A stretch of DNA of 55,384 bases from Clostridia bacterium (GCA_017470945.1 JAFUXH010000019.1:1-55384), one strand, 5' to 3'; shown: positions 8,051 through 16,627, counted from the stretch's first letter. Program-made: numbers and translations. Notes: generated from the letters alone by a model not told the origin.

Positions 8051-8779
8051 ATGACGCAAACTGCACAGGCAGCCCCGCTGCTGAAGGTCAACGATATTCA
8101 CGTGTATTACGGCGCGATCCACGCCATCAAGGGCATTTCCCTGGAGGTGCATGACGGCGAGATCGTCACCCTGATCGGCGCCAACGGCGCGGGCAAATCC
8201 ACCACGCTGAACACCATCGCCGGGCTGCTCAAGCCCCGGCAGGGCACCATTGAGCTCAAGGGCGCGTCTATCAACGGTGTTGGCACCAGCAAAATGGTGT
8301 CCAAGGGCCTGGCCATGTGCCCCGAAGGCCGCCGCATCTTCCAGCAGATGACGGTGAAGGAAAACCTGGAAATGGGCGCGTTCAGCCGCCCCGCCGGGGA
8401 AATCGACGCCTCGCTGGAGGAAATGTTCCAGCGTTTTCCCCGCCTGAAGGAAAGGGAAAAGCAAATCGCCGGCACTCTGTCCGGCGGCGAACAGCAAATG
8501 CTGGCCATGGCCCGCGCCCTGATGAGCAAGCCCCGCCTGCTGATGCTGGACGAGCCGTCCATGGGCCTGGCCCCCATCCTGGTGGAGCAGATTTTCTCCA
8601 TCATCACTGAATTGCACAGCTCTGGCGTTACCGTGCTGCTGGTGGAGCAGAACGCCCAAATGGCCCTGCAGGTGGCCGATCGGGCTTACGTGATGGAAAC
8701 CGGCCTGATCACCATGCAGGGGCAGGCGGAGGATCTGCTGCACAACGACGCGGTGCAGAAGGCGTATTTGGGCTCGTGA
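8051..8779 (+). CDS. livF: Branched-chain amino acid ABC transporter ATP-binding protein LivF
   Basis: A 242-residue ATPase, the second nucleotide-binding subunit of the Liv importer. Walker A is GANGAGKST, the Q-loop region is CPEGRRIFQQMTV, the signature is LSGGEQQMLAMARAL, Walker B is LLMLDEPSMGLAP, and the conserved VEQNAQMAL takes the place of the usual switch His (normal for LivF). It starts 3 nt after livG and is the last gene of the operon; hairpins at 8793 and 8925 follow. Confidence 0.95.
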   Translation: MTQTAQAAPLLKVNDIHVYYGAIHAIKGISLEVHDGEIVTLIGANGAGKSTTLNTIAGLLKPRQGTIELKGASINGVGTSKMVSKGLAMCPEGRRIFQQMTVKENLEMGAFSRPAGEIDASLEEMFQRFPRLKEREKQIAGTLSGGEQQMLAMARALMSKPRLLMLDEPSMGLAPILVEQIFSIITELHSSGVTVLLVEQNAQMALQVADRAYVMETGLITMQGQAEDLLHNDAVQKAYLGS

Positions 8780-8792
8780 TGGGCGGGGCACG

Positions 8793-8811
8793 CCGAGGGC
8801 GCTGCCCTCGG
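8793..8811 (+). terminator. Hairpin just after livF
   Basis: CCGAGGGC-GCT-GCCCTCGG, 13 nt after the livF stop, followed only by CTTCTTCC. It may pause or terminate weakly and would protect the 3' end of the liv mRNA. Confidence 0.4.
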
Positions 8812-8924
8812 GCTTCTTCCTTGGGCTCGGCCCTTGCGAATGGGGCAGGTCATATGATTGGTGATTGGATGTCCCTGTGACGGGCAAGATTCGAAGTATT
8901 GGATACCGCCGGGAAAACGAAGAA

Positions 8925-8974
8925 AAACGGTCAGAGGAAACGAGCTTTCCTTCTGACCGTTTCTTTTATTTTCC
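8925..8974 (+). terminator. Strong intrinsic terminator of the liv operon
   Basis: AAACGGTCAGAGGAAA pairs with TTTCCTTCTGACCGTTT around a 5-nt loop with one mismatch, followed by CTTTTATTTT. Confidence 0.8.
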
Positions 8975-9054
8975 TGCTCCCGGCAGCTTACCGGGCGTAC
9001 CCATAGCCGCGCACTCTTTGGGTTCCAAAGGGCGGTTTCCCCCAGCCATATCTT

Positions 9055-9217
9055 ATACTAAGTCAAACCTAAAATCCTTCCGTCTTCGGTCGTCTTTTCC
9101 GTTCTAGCTGTGCTTCCCTCCGGTCAACGTAGCGCTGCTACGCCTCCCTTCGTTCAGCTTAACCAGAACGAAAAATCCATTCCGAATCCTGGAATTATTT
9201 TAGATTTGATTTAGTAT
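9055..9217. repeat. MITE-like element with 21-bp terminal inverted repeats
   Basis: ATACTAAGTCAAACCTAAAAT (9055-9075) is matched inversely by 9197-9217 at 19 of 21 positions. The 121-bp interior has no gene. It carries a small palindrome (CGTAGC-GCT-GCTACG) flanked by CCTCCGG and CCTCCC sequences. A TTA on each side of TACTAA could be a 3-bp target duplication. The ends are AT-rich in a GC-rich genome. It sits 4 bp beyond the stop codon of the YhfC-like gene. Confidence 0.55.
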
Positions 9218-9221
9218 TATT

Positions 9222-10037
9222 TCACTTACAATCCCTGTAAAGCTTGATGGCGATGAAACCAATGATCGCAACCCATAAAGCTGACCAGACCTCGACCGTC
9301 CATAACGGCACCATACCTCTCTGATACAGGGCCGGGAAGGTATCCGCCAGCATGTGCAGAAGGATGGCCAGCAGCAGGCAGCCCTTCTTTGCGTGAATGA
9401 CGCCGGAATATACGACGATCGTGAGCCCGATATGGAGGAACATCGCAAGCAGCCGTTCGATGACATGGATAGCCATCATCGCGTAATCAAAGGCGGCGGC
9501 GGCCTGAACGGACGGAAGCGCGGCGGCGGCAGTCTCCTGCGTGATGTTCAGTGCATGCAGCGCTTCTTCAGCCGATCCCCGGGAGAACATCACTGCAATG
9601 ACCAGGTATGTGATCATGGCCGGCAATAGAACGGCCAGGATCTCGATCCCGCCGTGACCGATGCCGTACAGGATCGCGTTTTCCGGCGCGCGGTCCTTCT
9701 TCATCACGTATTTCAGCACGATATGCCGCCCGCACTCCTCGAAAACGCCGGCCATGATTGTTCCGTACAGCACATAGGCGACTGTGCTGCCGTTTATGAA
9801 GCGGGAAACGGCATTGTCCGCAAGGATACAGAAACTGTGTACGCCAAGCTCCAGCACGCGGGCGGAAATAATGAACCCAACGGCGCCTGCAATCAGATAG
9901 CGGATCTTTGTCCGCGCTTTGTGCTTCCGGCGCCAATCGAGGAAAAAGACCACGGGGATCGCCGTCATCAGAACGATGGTGACGGCCAGCGCGGGGATGC
10001 TGCTTTTCCCAATGACGATATCCTCAAACACCGTCAT
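9222..10037 (-). CDS. YhfC-family (DUF2324-like) intramembrane protease-type protein
   Basis: A 271-residue polytopic membrane protein. Its key features match the YhfC/CAAX-prenyl-protease-like group of glutamic intramembrane proteases: EECGRH (Glu100-Glu101, Arg104), GHGGIE with His128, and later His residues in HVIERLLAMFLHIGL and LLHMLAD. About seven hydrophobic segments are visible. Family members are thought to cleave or bind membrane peptides, or to protect against bacteriocins; the substrate here is unknown. The start ATG at 10037 overlaps the stop of the upstream MerR gene by four bases, so the two form a regulator-target operon. The MITE-like element follows directly. Confidence 0.75.
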   Translation of the reverse strand: MTVFEDIVIGKSSIPALAVTIVLMTAIPVVFFLDWRRKHKARTKIRYLIAGAVGFIISARVLELGVHSFCILADNAVSRFINGSTVAYVLYGTIMAGVFEECGRHIVLKYVMKKDRAPENAILYGIGHGGIEILAVLLPAMITYLVIAVMFSRGSAEEALHALNITQETAAAALPSVQAAAAFDYAMMAIHVIERLLAMFLHIGLTIVVYSGVIHAKKGCLLLAILLHMLADTFPALYQRGMVPLWTVEVWSALWVAIIGFIAIKLYRDCK

Positions 10038-10759
10038 TGCTTATCCCCTCCCCAGATTTCCACGCAGAAGCCCTTGTGACCGCATGCGGTGCAGGTCAGC
10101 TTGCGGGCTGTGGACGTATGATTCGCCCAGAAGGCTTCCCTCGGCGTGGGCTTGAATACCGCGTGACATTCCGGGCAGATGTATTTGACGTGATGGAAAT
10201 AGTACCGGCTGATAAGGATTCCCCAGGGAATCGCCACCAGCGCCCACAGAACAAACGGCCACCAGACGCCTTTGACGATCCAGAAAATGATGGAGAACCA
10301 CTGCAGCGCCTTGACGGGGATTCCGGTCAGGATCATCATCCAGCGTATTTTTTTCAGCTTTTTCTTGCCTTCCATGATAACGGCTATGTCACCGATGGAT
10401 TCGAGAGAGAATGCCGCTTGGCTTTTCAGCCCGTTTTTCAGTCCGCGCAGCTTTTCCAGCTTTTCCCGCTTATCAGAAATTTCATCCGAAAGCGCCTTCT
10501 CTTGCTGTTCGATCAACAATGAAATCACTTTTTCGGGATGCTCTTCCTTCAGGATTTGGGAAATCGCGTCGATGGGCAGATCCAAATCCCGCAGGAAGCA
10601 AATGATTTTCAAGCGTTTCAGATCGTCTTCCGAGTAGAGACGCCTTCCGCCTTCGGAAAGCGCGCTGGGAATCAGGATGCCTCTGGCGTCATAGTACTGA
10701 ACGGTTCGTACAGTGACGCCGCACAGCTTTGCGATCTCTCCCGTTGCGTATATTGACAT
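10034..10759 (-). CDS. MerR-family regulator with membrane segments and a C-terminal zinc ribbon
   Basis: About 241 residues. Residues 3-70 are a MerR winged helix (IYATGEIAKLCGVTVRTVQY, then YSEDDLKRLKII), followed by a dimerisation coiled coil to about 115. After it come two hydrophobic stretches (about 140-180) and a Cys4 zinc ribbon (CPEC ... CTAC plus GHKGFC). The usual small-ligand pocket is replaced by a membrane and zinc-binding module, so it probably senses an envelope signal. ATG 10759 follows AAGGAGGTG; the GTG nine bases earlier is inside that ribosome site. It is coupled to the YhfC-like gene, and a promoter with MerR-type 19-bp spacing lies upstream. Confidence 0.85.
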   Translation of the reverse strand: MSIYATGEIAKLCGVTVRTVQYYDARGILIPSALSEGGRRLYSEDDLKRLKIICFLRDLDLPIDAISQILKEEHPEKVISLLIEQQEKALSDEISDKREKLEKLRGLKNGLKSQAAFSLESIGDIAVIMEGKKKLKKIRWMMILTGIPVKALQWFSIIFWIVKGVWWPFVLWALVAIPWGILISRYYFHHVKYICPECHAVFKPTPREAFWANHTSTARKLTCTACGHKGFCVEIWGGDKQ

Positions 10760-10783
10760 AGCTTTCACCTCCTTGCGGCCTGA

Positions 10784-10814
10784 ATTCTACACCATGACGC
10801 CGCGTAACAAGCAA
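10784..10814 (-). promoter_or_regulatory. Candidate MerR-type promoter (19-bp spacer)
   Basis: TTGCTT (10809-10814) and TAGAAT (10784-10789) are 19 bp apart on the minus strand, the over-long spacing characteristic of MerR-activated promoters. The spacer holds the small dyad ACGC-G-GCGT. Autoregulation of the MerR-YhfC pair is inferred. Confidence 0.45.
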
Positions 10815-10911
10815 TACCTGACGCAGGGGGATTTTTCATTTTTGAAGGCTGAATTCCATTTTCATAAGCTCTTTACCGATCCCGATTCGCCGCTTTCATC
10901 CTATCACGAAT

Positions 10912-10969
10912 AAGAAAAGAAAACAAGGGCGCGACGATCCGCTGTATCAGCGATCTTGCGTCCTTGTTT
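10912..10969 (-). terminator. Terminator of the antiporter operon; member of a dispersed hairpin family
   Basis: On the minus strand AAACAAGGACGCAAGATCGCTG pairs with the segment ending CCTTGTTT, followed by TTCTTTTCTT. A clearly related hairpin lies at 25687-25741. Confidence 0.75.
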
Positions 10970-11012
10970 AACTGAATGCAGCCGGGGCTTTCAAGGCCCC
11001 GCATATTCTGCG

Positions 11013-12185
11013 TTATTTGACCGTAGCTGGGATCTCCCCGGCCTTGGTCAGGGCGGCCTTAGTGATGATGGGGCCGACCAATTCGAACACCAGCACCCCG
11101 GCCAGCACGATGGTATTCACCTGAGCGCCCAGGGTGGGGAAGCGGCTGGCAACCAGGTTCGCCATACCGATGGCCACGCCGGCCTGGGGCAGCAGGGTAA
11201 GGCCCAGGTATTTTTTGATGTTGCTGTCGGCGTGCACGGTGACGGCCCCCAGCATGGTGCCGCCCCACTTGCCGATGGAGCGCAGCACCAGATACAGCAC
11301 GCCGATGAGGCCCACGCTGGGCAGCACCGACAGATCCAATTCCGCGCCGGACAGCACGAAGAACAGCAGGAACAGGGGCGGGGTGAACCGGTCGCACTGC
11401 TCCATCAACACTTCATGCTGCTGACTCATGTTGACCATCACCGCGCCGATCATCATGCACACCAGCAGGGAGGATAGATTCAGCATATCGCACAGCCCCA
11501 CCCCGGCCAGCACGCAGGCGATGGACAGGGCCAGTTTGTTGCCCCGGCTGGCGAAGAACCGGGCGCCGAAGGCCAGCACCACGCCCAGGGCGGCCCCCAG
11601 CGCGATGCTGCCCACGATCTCGATCAGGGGGGAGAGCACCATGCTCCGGGCCGTCATTTCCCCGCCCAGCATGCCCTGGGCCACGGAAGCGGAAATGCTG
11701 AATACCATCAGGCCCAACGCGTCGTCCATGGCCACCACGGGCAGCAGCATTTGGGTCACCGGCCCCTTGGCCTTGTATTGCCGCACCACCATCAGCGTGG
11801 CGGCGGGGGCGGTGGCCAGGGCGATGGCCCCCAGCAGCAGCGACAGGGGCACGTCAAACCCCAGCACGATCAGCCCGATATCGACGCACAGGGCGGTGGC
11901 GATCCCCTGGAACAGGGTGATGGTCAGGGGCGCTTTGCCGATCTTTTTCAGGTAGCTCAGCTTGAATTCGCCGCCGATGGCATAGGCGATAAAGCCCAGG
12001 GCGGCTTCGGAAATCACGTTCATGGAGGCGGCCTGTTCCTTGCTGATGATGCCTGCCACGCAGGGGCCGATCACCAGCCCGGCCACCAGGAATGCCGTTA
12101 CGTTGGGCAGCTTGACCACATGCGCCCCCCGGCTGAACAGCAGCCCGGCGGCCATAGCGATACCGATCAACAGCAGAATGTTCAT
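11013..12185 (-). CDS. Cation/proton antiporter, CPA2 (KefB-like) family
   Basis: A 390-residue integral membrane protein with about 12 hydrophobic segments (Na_H_Exchanger fold). It exchanges a monovalent cation, K+ or Na+, for protons. Features include NVTAFLVAGLVIGP at the start, the central MDDALGLMVFSI with the acidic pair expected in the ion-binding site of CPA2 proteins, and FFVLSGAELDLSVL. No RCK/TrkA-N domain is attached; the upstream P-II-like gene, coupled by an ATGA overlap, could take that regulatory role. A terminator follows at 10912-10969. Confidence 0.85.
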   Translation of the reverse strand: MNILLLIGIAMAAGLLFSRGAHVVKLPNVTAFLVAGLVIGPCVAGIISKEQAASMNVISEAALGFIAYAIGGEFKLSYLKKIGKAPLTITLFQGIATALCVDIGLIVLGFDVPLSLLLGAIALATAPAATLMVVRQYKAKGPVTQMLLPVVAMDDALGLMVFSISASVAQGMLGGEMTARSMVLSPLIEIVGSIALGAALGVVLAFGARFFASRGNKLALSIACVLAGVGLCDMLNLSSLLVCMMIGAVMVNMSQQHEVLMEQCDRFTPPLFLLFFVLSGAELDLSVLPSVGLIGVLYLVLRSIGKWGGTMLGAVTVHADSNIKKYLGLTLLPQAGVAIGMANLVASRFPTLGAQVNTIVLAGVLVFELVGPIITKAALTKAGEIPATVK

Positions 12186-12523
12186 GCTTTCTTTTCCAGC
12201 CCTTCCACAAACGTCAGCGGCATGGCGAACATGATGCCGGAATCGGGGGCGTCCAGCCCGCCGGTCACCTGATTTACGATATCCCGGGCCAGCTGCACTT
12301 TATCGTCGGGCAGCACGCAGAAGATGGTTTTGCTGCTGCGGCGCTCGGGCTCCATGATGGCCCGCAGGCCGTAGAACAGGGGCATTTCCTCCTCGCTGTG
12401 CAAAATGCGGGCCATGCCCTTGCTGTCCAGCACGGTGGCGCCGCGCAGGCCCCGCTGGGCAAATTCCTGCAGCAGGTGCTCCAGGTGCTCGGTGCGATTC
12501 AATACGAAAACGAATACCTGCAT
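12182..12523 (-). CDS. P-II-like (ferredoxin-fold) regulatory protein paired with the antiporter
   Basis: A 113-residue protein opening MQVFVFVLNRTEHLEHLLQE. It has the beta-alpha-beta pattern and length of P-II/CutA-like trimeric sensors (GLRGATVLDSKGMARIL, then IMEPERRSSKTIFCVLPDD). The canonical GlnB uridylylation Tyr loop is not seen, so it belongs to the P-II-like group rather than being GlnB/GlnK. Its stop overlaps the antiporter start, which suggests it binds the transporter and gates it in response to a nucleotide. ATG 12523 has AAAGGCGG upstream; longer in-frame starts run into the promoter. Confidence 0.7.
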   Translation of the reverse strand: MQVFVFVLNRTEHLEHLLQEFAQRGLRGATVLDSKGMARILHSEEEMPLFYGLRAIMEPERRSSKTIFCVLPDDKVQLARDIVNQVTGGLDAPDSGIMFAMPLTFVEGLEKKA

Positions 12524-12607
12524 ATCCGATACCGCCTTTCTTTCCAGTCTTTTCGGCTGGGGGAGCGCCCTGGGAATGCAGCGCCCATCCGCCGTTTGAC
12601 CGCCCCT

Positions 12608-12636
12608 ATTGTAGCCCCCTGCGGGCCCGATTTCAA
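12608..12636 (-). promoter_or_regulatory. Promoter of the P-II-like/antiporter operon
   Basis: TTGAAA (12631-12636), 17 bp and TACAAT (12608-12613) on the minus strand, 84 nt before the P-II-like start. Confidence 0.65.
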
Positions 12637-12777
12637 CCGCTTGGCGGGCCAAAATATGACCAATTTAGCCAAAAAAGAAAGCGGCCTCATTGGACGCTTC
12701 CCGATCCCTTTTCCCATCACGCCATCGGATGCCGTCCCCCGGCCCTCCCCTCTGCTTTGAGCGGCTTGGGGAAAGGC

Positions 12778-12830
12778 GCGGGGGAACCCTTTCCCGGTCG
12801 CCCCAAGAACGGTTCCCCCGCGGTTTTTTT
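12778..12830. terminator. GC-rich hairpin downstream of the cytidylate-kinase-like gene
   Basis: GCGGGGGAACC (12778-12788) pairs with GGTTCCCCCGC (12811-12821). The T7 run lies on the plus-strand side, but the only gene ending here is on the minus strand, so it is either a weak minus-strand terminator or a member of the GGGGAAACCG repeat family. Confidence 0.45.
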
Positions 12831-12847
12831 GATTTTCTTTTCCTGCG

Positions 12848-13465
12848 TCACGTCCGCGCGAACCAGCGCTGGGCAAAATCAGCCACGGCGGGGGTCAGCT
12901 CCTTCAGGTTCCAGCCGGAGGTGTTGATGATCAGGTCGTAGGCGGCGCGATCCCCCCACTTGCTGCCGGTGATCATTTCCCTTACCTTGGCGCGGTTCTT
13001 GTCGATGGAGGTGATTTTCTGGGTCATTTGCTTGTCGGTCAGCTGCTCGTCGGCGGCGGCGCGCTCCCGGCAGCGGCGAATTTTGGCGGGCATATCGGCG
13101 CACACGAACAGGCTGAGGGGGTGATACTCGCTGAGCACCACGTCGGCGTTCCGGCCCACGATCACGCAGCTTTCGCCCTTCTGGGCGATTTCTTCCAGTA
13201 TTTTGCGCTGCTCCAGCAGCAAATTCAATTGCTCGGCCTGAAACAGGCTGGGGGTGTCGAAGGAATGACGGAAGGTGGGCGAGGGCGCCTGCCACACCGG
13301 CCGCTCCAGGGCGTTTTCCACGTAATCGCTGTCCATGTTATTGCGCTGGGCGATGGCGGAAATGATTTCCCGGTCGTAATAGGCGTAGTGCAGTTGATCG
13401 GCCAGGCGCTTGCCCAGTTCCCGGCCGCCGCTGCCGAATTCCCGGCTGATGGTGATGATATGCAT
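12848..13465 (-). CDS. Cytidylate-kinase-like protein
   Basis: A 205-residue soluble P-loop kinase of the cytidylate-kinase-like family (AAA_26 type). It opens MHIITISREFGSGGRELGKR, where EFGSGGRELG is the phosphate-binding loop. YYDREII, an ENALER lid region and IVGRNADVVL follow, then basic residues RRCRERAAA typical of the substrate lid. These proteins are common in Clostridia, and their real nucleotide substrate is not established. The true cmk of pyrimidine salvage is normally longer and differs at the CMP site. It has its own extended -10 promoter at 13501-13530. Confidence 0.85.
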   Translation of the reverse strand: MHIITISREFGSGGRELGKRLADQLHYAYYDREIISAIAQRNNMDSDYVENALERPVWQAPSPTFRHSFDTPSLFQAEQLNLLLEQRKILEEIAQKGESCVIVGRNADVVLSEYHPLSLFVCADMPAKIRRCRERAAADEQLTDKQMTQKITSIDKNRAKVREMITGSKWGDRAAYDLIINTSGWNLKELTPAVADFAQRWFART

Positions 13466-13500
13466 AAGGAAGCCTCCTGTTTTCTGTTTTCCTTTTCTGC

Positions 13501-13530
13501 ATTATACCACAGGCCCCCGCCCTTTCGCAA
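13501..13530 (-). promoter_or_regulatory. Promoter of the cytidylate-kinase-like gene
   Basis: TTGCGA (13525-13530), 18 bp and TATAAT (13501-13506) with an extended TGG before the -10 box on the minus strand. Confidence 0.65.
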
Positions 13531-13543
13531 GGGGGAGAATCGG

Positions 13544-14305
13544 CTACCGGGTCACGTACTGGGCCAGGGCCAGGGCGATGTCGAAGTGCCCGGCGTCGTG
13601 CTGGGTGCCCTCGATCTGCCCTTCCTTCTTCCGCTGATCCCATACCGGGGCGTCCAGCAGATCGCCGGAGGTAAAAAACGTATACAGCGCCAGATCGCGA
13701 AAATCGCACATGGCCTGCAGCGCGGCGCATTCCATATCCACGGCGATGCAGCCGGCCGCTTTGCGCTTTTCAAAATTTCCCTTGGTTTCCCGGAAAAAGG
13801 CGTCGGTGGTCCATACCCCGCCGCACACGCAGGGAATGCCGTTTTCCCGCATGAAGGCCGCCACGGCGGCGGCGTTTTTGATGCTGATGGTATCCGCCGC
13901 CGGGGCGTAATGATAGGATGTGCCTTCGTCCCGCCAGGCGAAGGTGGGCACCATCACCTTGCCGTGGGCGATATCCCGATCCAGGCAGCCCGCGCCGCCG
14001 AACACCACGAATTTTTCCGTGCGCACAATGCTGCGCACCTGCTCCACCGTGCCCACGCAGGCCGGCGCGCCGACGCTGGTTTTGAAAAAAGCGAAGGTTT
14101 TGCCGCGGTGCGGAAACAGGTATACCGGCTGCGCTCCGTCAACGGCGTGCAGAACGCCAATCTGCCGGCAGGCAAATTGCGCCAGCACGGCGGAAAAGAT
14201 CTGATCTGAAAAGGTCAGGATGCAGGCGTCCGCCGCCGGGGCGTTTTCGTTGACAAGGGGTTCAATGATGGCCGGGGATCGATCGTCAAACGTATCGGTG
14301 ATCAT
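13544..14305 (-). CDS. Nucleoside phosphorylase (uridine-phosphorylase-like)
   Basis: A 253-residue cytoplasmic enzyme of the PNP_UDP_1 family that splits nucleosides with phosphate to base plus ribose-1-phosphate. Landmarks are KTSVGAPACVGTVEQV (phosphate/ribose site), FGGAGCLD in place of the usual GT(A/S)G element, and VDMECAALQAMCDF, the Met-Glu pair that binds ribose in this family. The base specificity cannot be read with certainty; related clostridial proteins are called uridine phosphorylase. It lies 26 nt after the XRE-cupin-acyl-CoA synthetase gene with a weak ribosome site, so it is probably co-transcribed under T-box control. Confidence 0.82.
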   Translation of the reverse strand: MITDTFDDRSPAIIEPLVNENAPAADACILTFSDQIFSAVLAQFACRQIGVLHAVDGAQPVYLFPHRGKTFAFFKTSVGAPACVGTVEQVRSIVRTEKFVVFGGAGCLDRDIAHGKVMVPTFAWRDEGTSYHYAPAADTISIKNAAAVAAFMRENGIPCVCGGVWTTDAFFRETKGNFEKRKAAGCIAVDMECAALQAMCDFRDLALYTFFTSGDLLDAPVWDQRKKEGQIEGTQHDAGHFDIALALAQYVTR

Positions 14306-14331
14306 GGGCGTCCCAACTTTCTGCGCGGTTC

Positions 14332-16602
14332 TTACAGCAGGTTCCGCTGGATCTTGCCGCTGATGGTCTTGGGCAGTTCATCCTTGAAAACCACGATGCG
14401 GGGATACTTGTAAGGCGCGGTGCGCTGCTTGACGTAATTCTGGATTTCCTTTTTCAGCTCCTCGGTGCCCTCCTTGCCCTTCACCAGCACGATGCTGGCC
14501 TTGACTACCTGGCCGCGCACGGGGTCGGGGGCGGCGGACACGCCGCACTCCAGCACGTAGGGCAGTTCCATGATGACCGATTCGATTTCGAAGGGCCCGA
14601 TGCGGTAGCCGGAGGATTTGATCAGATCGTCCACCCGGCCCACGTACCAGTAATATCCATCCTCGTCCCGCCAGGCGGTATCGCCGGTGTGGTACAGGCC
14701 GTCGGGATGGCCGTTGTCCTGGCCCAGATAGCCCAGGTACAGGCCGCAGGCGGGCTTGCCCTCGCCCAGGCGGATCACGATCTCGCCGGTTTCGCCGGTG
14801 GGCACGGGGTTGCCGTCCTTATCCACCAGGTCAACGTCGAACAGGGGCACGGGCTTGCCCATGGAGCCGGGCTTGGGGGCCATGCCCGCCAGGTTGCCGA
14901 TGGACAGGGTGGTTTCCGTCTGGCCGAAGCCCTCCATCAGGCTCAGGCCGGTGGACTTCTGGAATTGATAGAACACCTCGGGGTTCAGCGCCTCCCCGGC
15001 GATGGTAGCGTGGCGGATGGAGGACAGATCGTACTTTTGCAGATCCTCCTTGATCAGCATGCGGTACATGGTGGGCGGGGCGCAGAAGGTGGTGATATCG
15101 TATTTCTTGAACAGGGGCAGGATCTGATCGGCGTGGAAGCGCTCGAAATCATACACGAACACCGGCGCCTCGCACAGCCATTGGCCGTACAATTTGCCCC
15201 ACAGGGCCTTGCCCCAGCCGGTATCGGAAATGGTGAAATGCAGCTTGCCGGGCACCACGCAGTGCCAGTAGCGGGCGGTGATGTAATGGCCCATGGGGTA
15301 GGTGTGGCTGTGGGCCACCAGCTTGGGATAGCCGGTGGTGCCGGAGGTAAAGAACATCACCATGGGGTAGCTGCCGCTGGGGGTGTCGTCGGTGCGGGCG
15401 AAGCGGGAGGAGAAGGCCTCGTAATCGGCGTCGAAATCGTGCCAGCCTTCCCGGGTGCCGCCGCACAGGATCAGGGTCTTGACCGAGGGGCACTTGGGCA
15501 GCGCGTTTTCCACGTGCTGGGCGGCCTGGCCGTAGGCGGTGCACAGCACGGCGCTGACCTCGGCCTTGTTGAAGCGGTATTCGTAATCGTGGGGCAGCAG
15601 CTGGTCGGTGGCGGGGATGGCGATGGCCCCGATCTTGCACAGCGCCATCATGCTGAGCCAGAAATGATACTGCCGCCTCAGCACCACCAGCACCTTGTCG
15701 CCCTTGCGGATGCCCAGGGAACGGAAATAATTGGCGGTGCGGTTGGATTGCTTTTTCATATCCAGGAAGGTAAAGCGCCGCTCGTTCTGATCCTTGTCCA
15801 GATGCAGCATGGCCAGGGCGTCGGGCTTGCGCTGGGCCAATTCATCCACGATGTCGAAGGCGAAGTTGAATTTTTCCAGGTTGTCGAAGGAAATATCCTT
15901 GAGCCGCCCGGTTTCATCCTCCACCGCGTGCACGAACCGGTCGCTGACCAGGGTTTCCTGCACGGGCATGCTGGCCTTGATGGTTTCCATCACCTGGCGC
16001 TCCTCGGTTTCCTCCCCGGGCAGCACCACGGCCAGGAACACGCAGTCCTTCCCCTCGGCGGCGATCATGCCGTGGGGCGTGGCGGAATCGTAGTAAATGG
16101 AATCGCCCTCCCGCAGCAATTCGATATGCTCGCCCACCTGCACCTTCATGGCGCCGGAGAGGATGTAATCGAATTCCTGGCCGGAGTGGGTGGTGGTGTG
16201 GATGGGCTTATCCTGCAGGTCCGGCTCGTAGGAATAGCGCACGAAATAGGGCTCCGAAATCTTTTTGCGGAACATGGGGGCCAGGTTGCGGATATCGATG
16301 CCATGCTCCCGGGCGGTCACCTCGCCCGCGCCTTTGCGGGTGATGGTGTAGGAGGACAATTGCGCGCTGCGGCCCTCCATCAGGTCGATCATTTCCACCT
16401 TGAAGGTCAGGGCGCACTTGTGCAGGAAGGTGAAGGGCAGATCCTGCCGGCCCTCCTCGTAGGCCCGGTAGGTATCCGCTGACACGTCGGTCATGCGGGC
16501 CATTTCCTCCTGGGAATAGCCGCTGATTTCCCGCAGCTCGCGGATACGGGCGGCCACCTCTCTTACCTGTTCGGGGATATGCTGTGCCTGGGCAACATCC
16601 AT
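14332..16602 (-). CDS. Fusion of XRE regulator, cupin and AMP-forming acyl-CoA synthetase
   Basis: A 756-residue protein with three parts. Residues about 14-76 are an XRE helix-turn-helix (ISGYSQEEMARMTDVSADTY). About 110-200 is a cupin (HTTTHSGQEFDYILSGAMKV, then GDSIYYDSATPHGM). About 230-756 is an ANL-family acyl-CoA synthetase: P-loop FFTSGTTGYPKLV, GFGQTETT, GDTAWRDEDGYYWYVGRVDD, SSGYRIGPFEIES, and the catalytic Lys in PKTISGKIQR. The enzyme would activate a carboxylic acid via its adenylate; medium-chain or aryl acids are likely but not proven. ATG 16602 follows GAAGGAGG. A T-box leader precedes it. The DNA-binding domain suggests a trigger enzyme that reports its own substrate. Confidence 0.92.
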   Translation of the reverse strand: MDVAQAQHIPEQVREVAARIRELREISGYSQEEMARMTDVSADTYRAYEEGRQDLPFTFLHKCALTFKVEMIDLMEGRSAQLSSYTITRKGAGEVTAREHGIDIRNLAPMFRKKISEPYFVRYSYEPDLQDKPIHTTTHSGQEFDYILSGAMKVQVGEHIELLREGDSIYYDSATPHGMIAAEGKDCVFLAVVLPGEETEERQVMETIKASMPVQETLVSDRFVHAVEDETGRLKDISFDNLEKFNFAFDIVDELAQRKPDALAMLHLDKDQNERRFTFLDMKKQSNRTANYFRSLGIRKGDKVLVVLRRQYHFWLSMMALCKIGAIAIPATDQLLPHDYEYRFNKAEVSAVLCTAYGQAAQHVENALPKCPSVKTLILCGGTREGWHDFDADYEAFSSRFARTDDTPSGSYPMVMFFTSGTTGYPKLVAHSHTYPMGHYITARYWHCVVPGKLHFTISDTGWGKALWGKLYGQWLCEAPVFVYDFERFHADQILPLFKKYDITTFCAPPTMYRMLIKEDLQKYDLSSIRHATIAGEALNPEVFYQFQKSTGLSLMEGFGQTETTLSIGNLAGMAPKPGSMGKPVPLFDVDLVDKDGNPVPTGETGEIVIRLGEGKPACGLYLGYLGQDNGHPDGLYHTGDTAWRDEDGYYWYVGRVDDLIKSSGYRIGPFEIESVIMELPYVLECGVSAAPDPVRGQVVKASIVLVKGKEGTEELKKEIQNYVKQRTAPYKYPRIVVFKDELPKTISGKIQRNLL

Positions 16603-16627
16603 GGGGATTCCTCCTTCTCGGGGCGTT

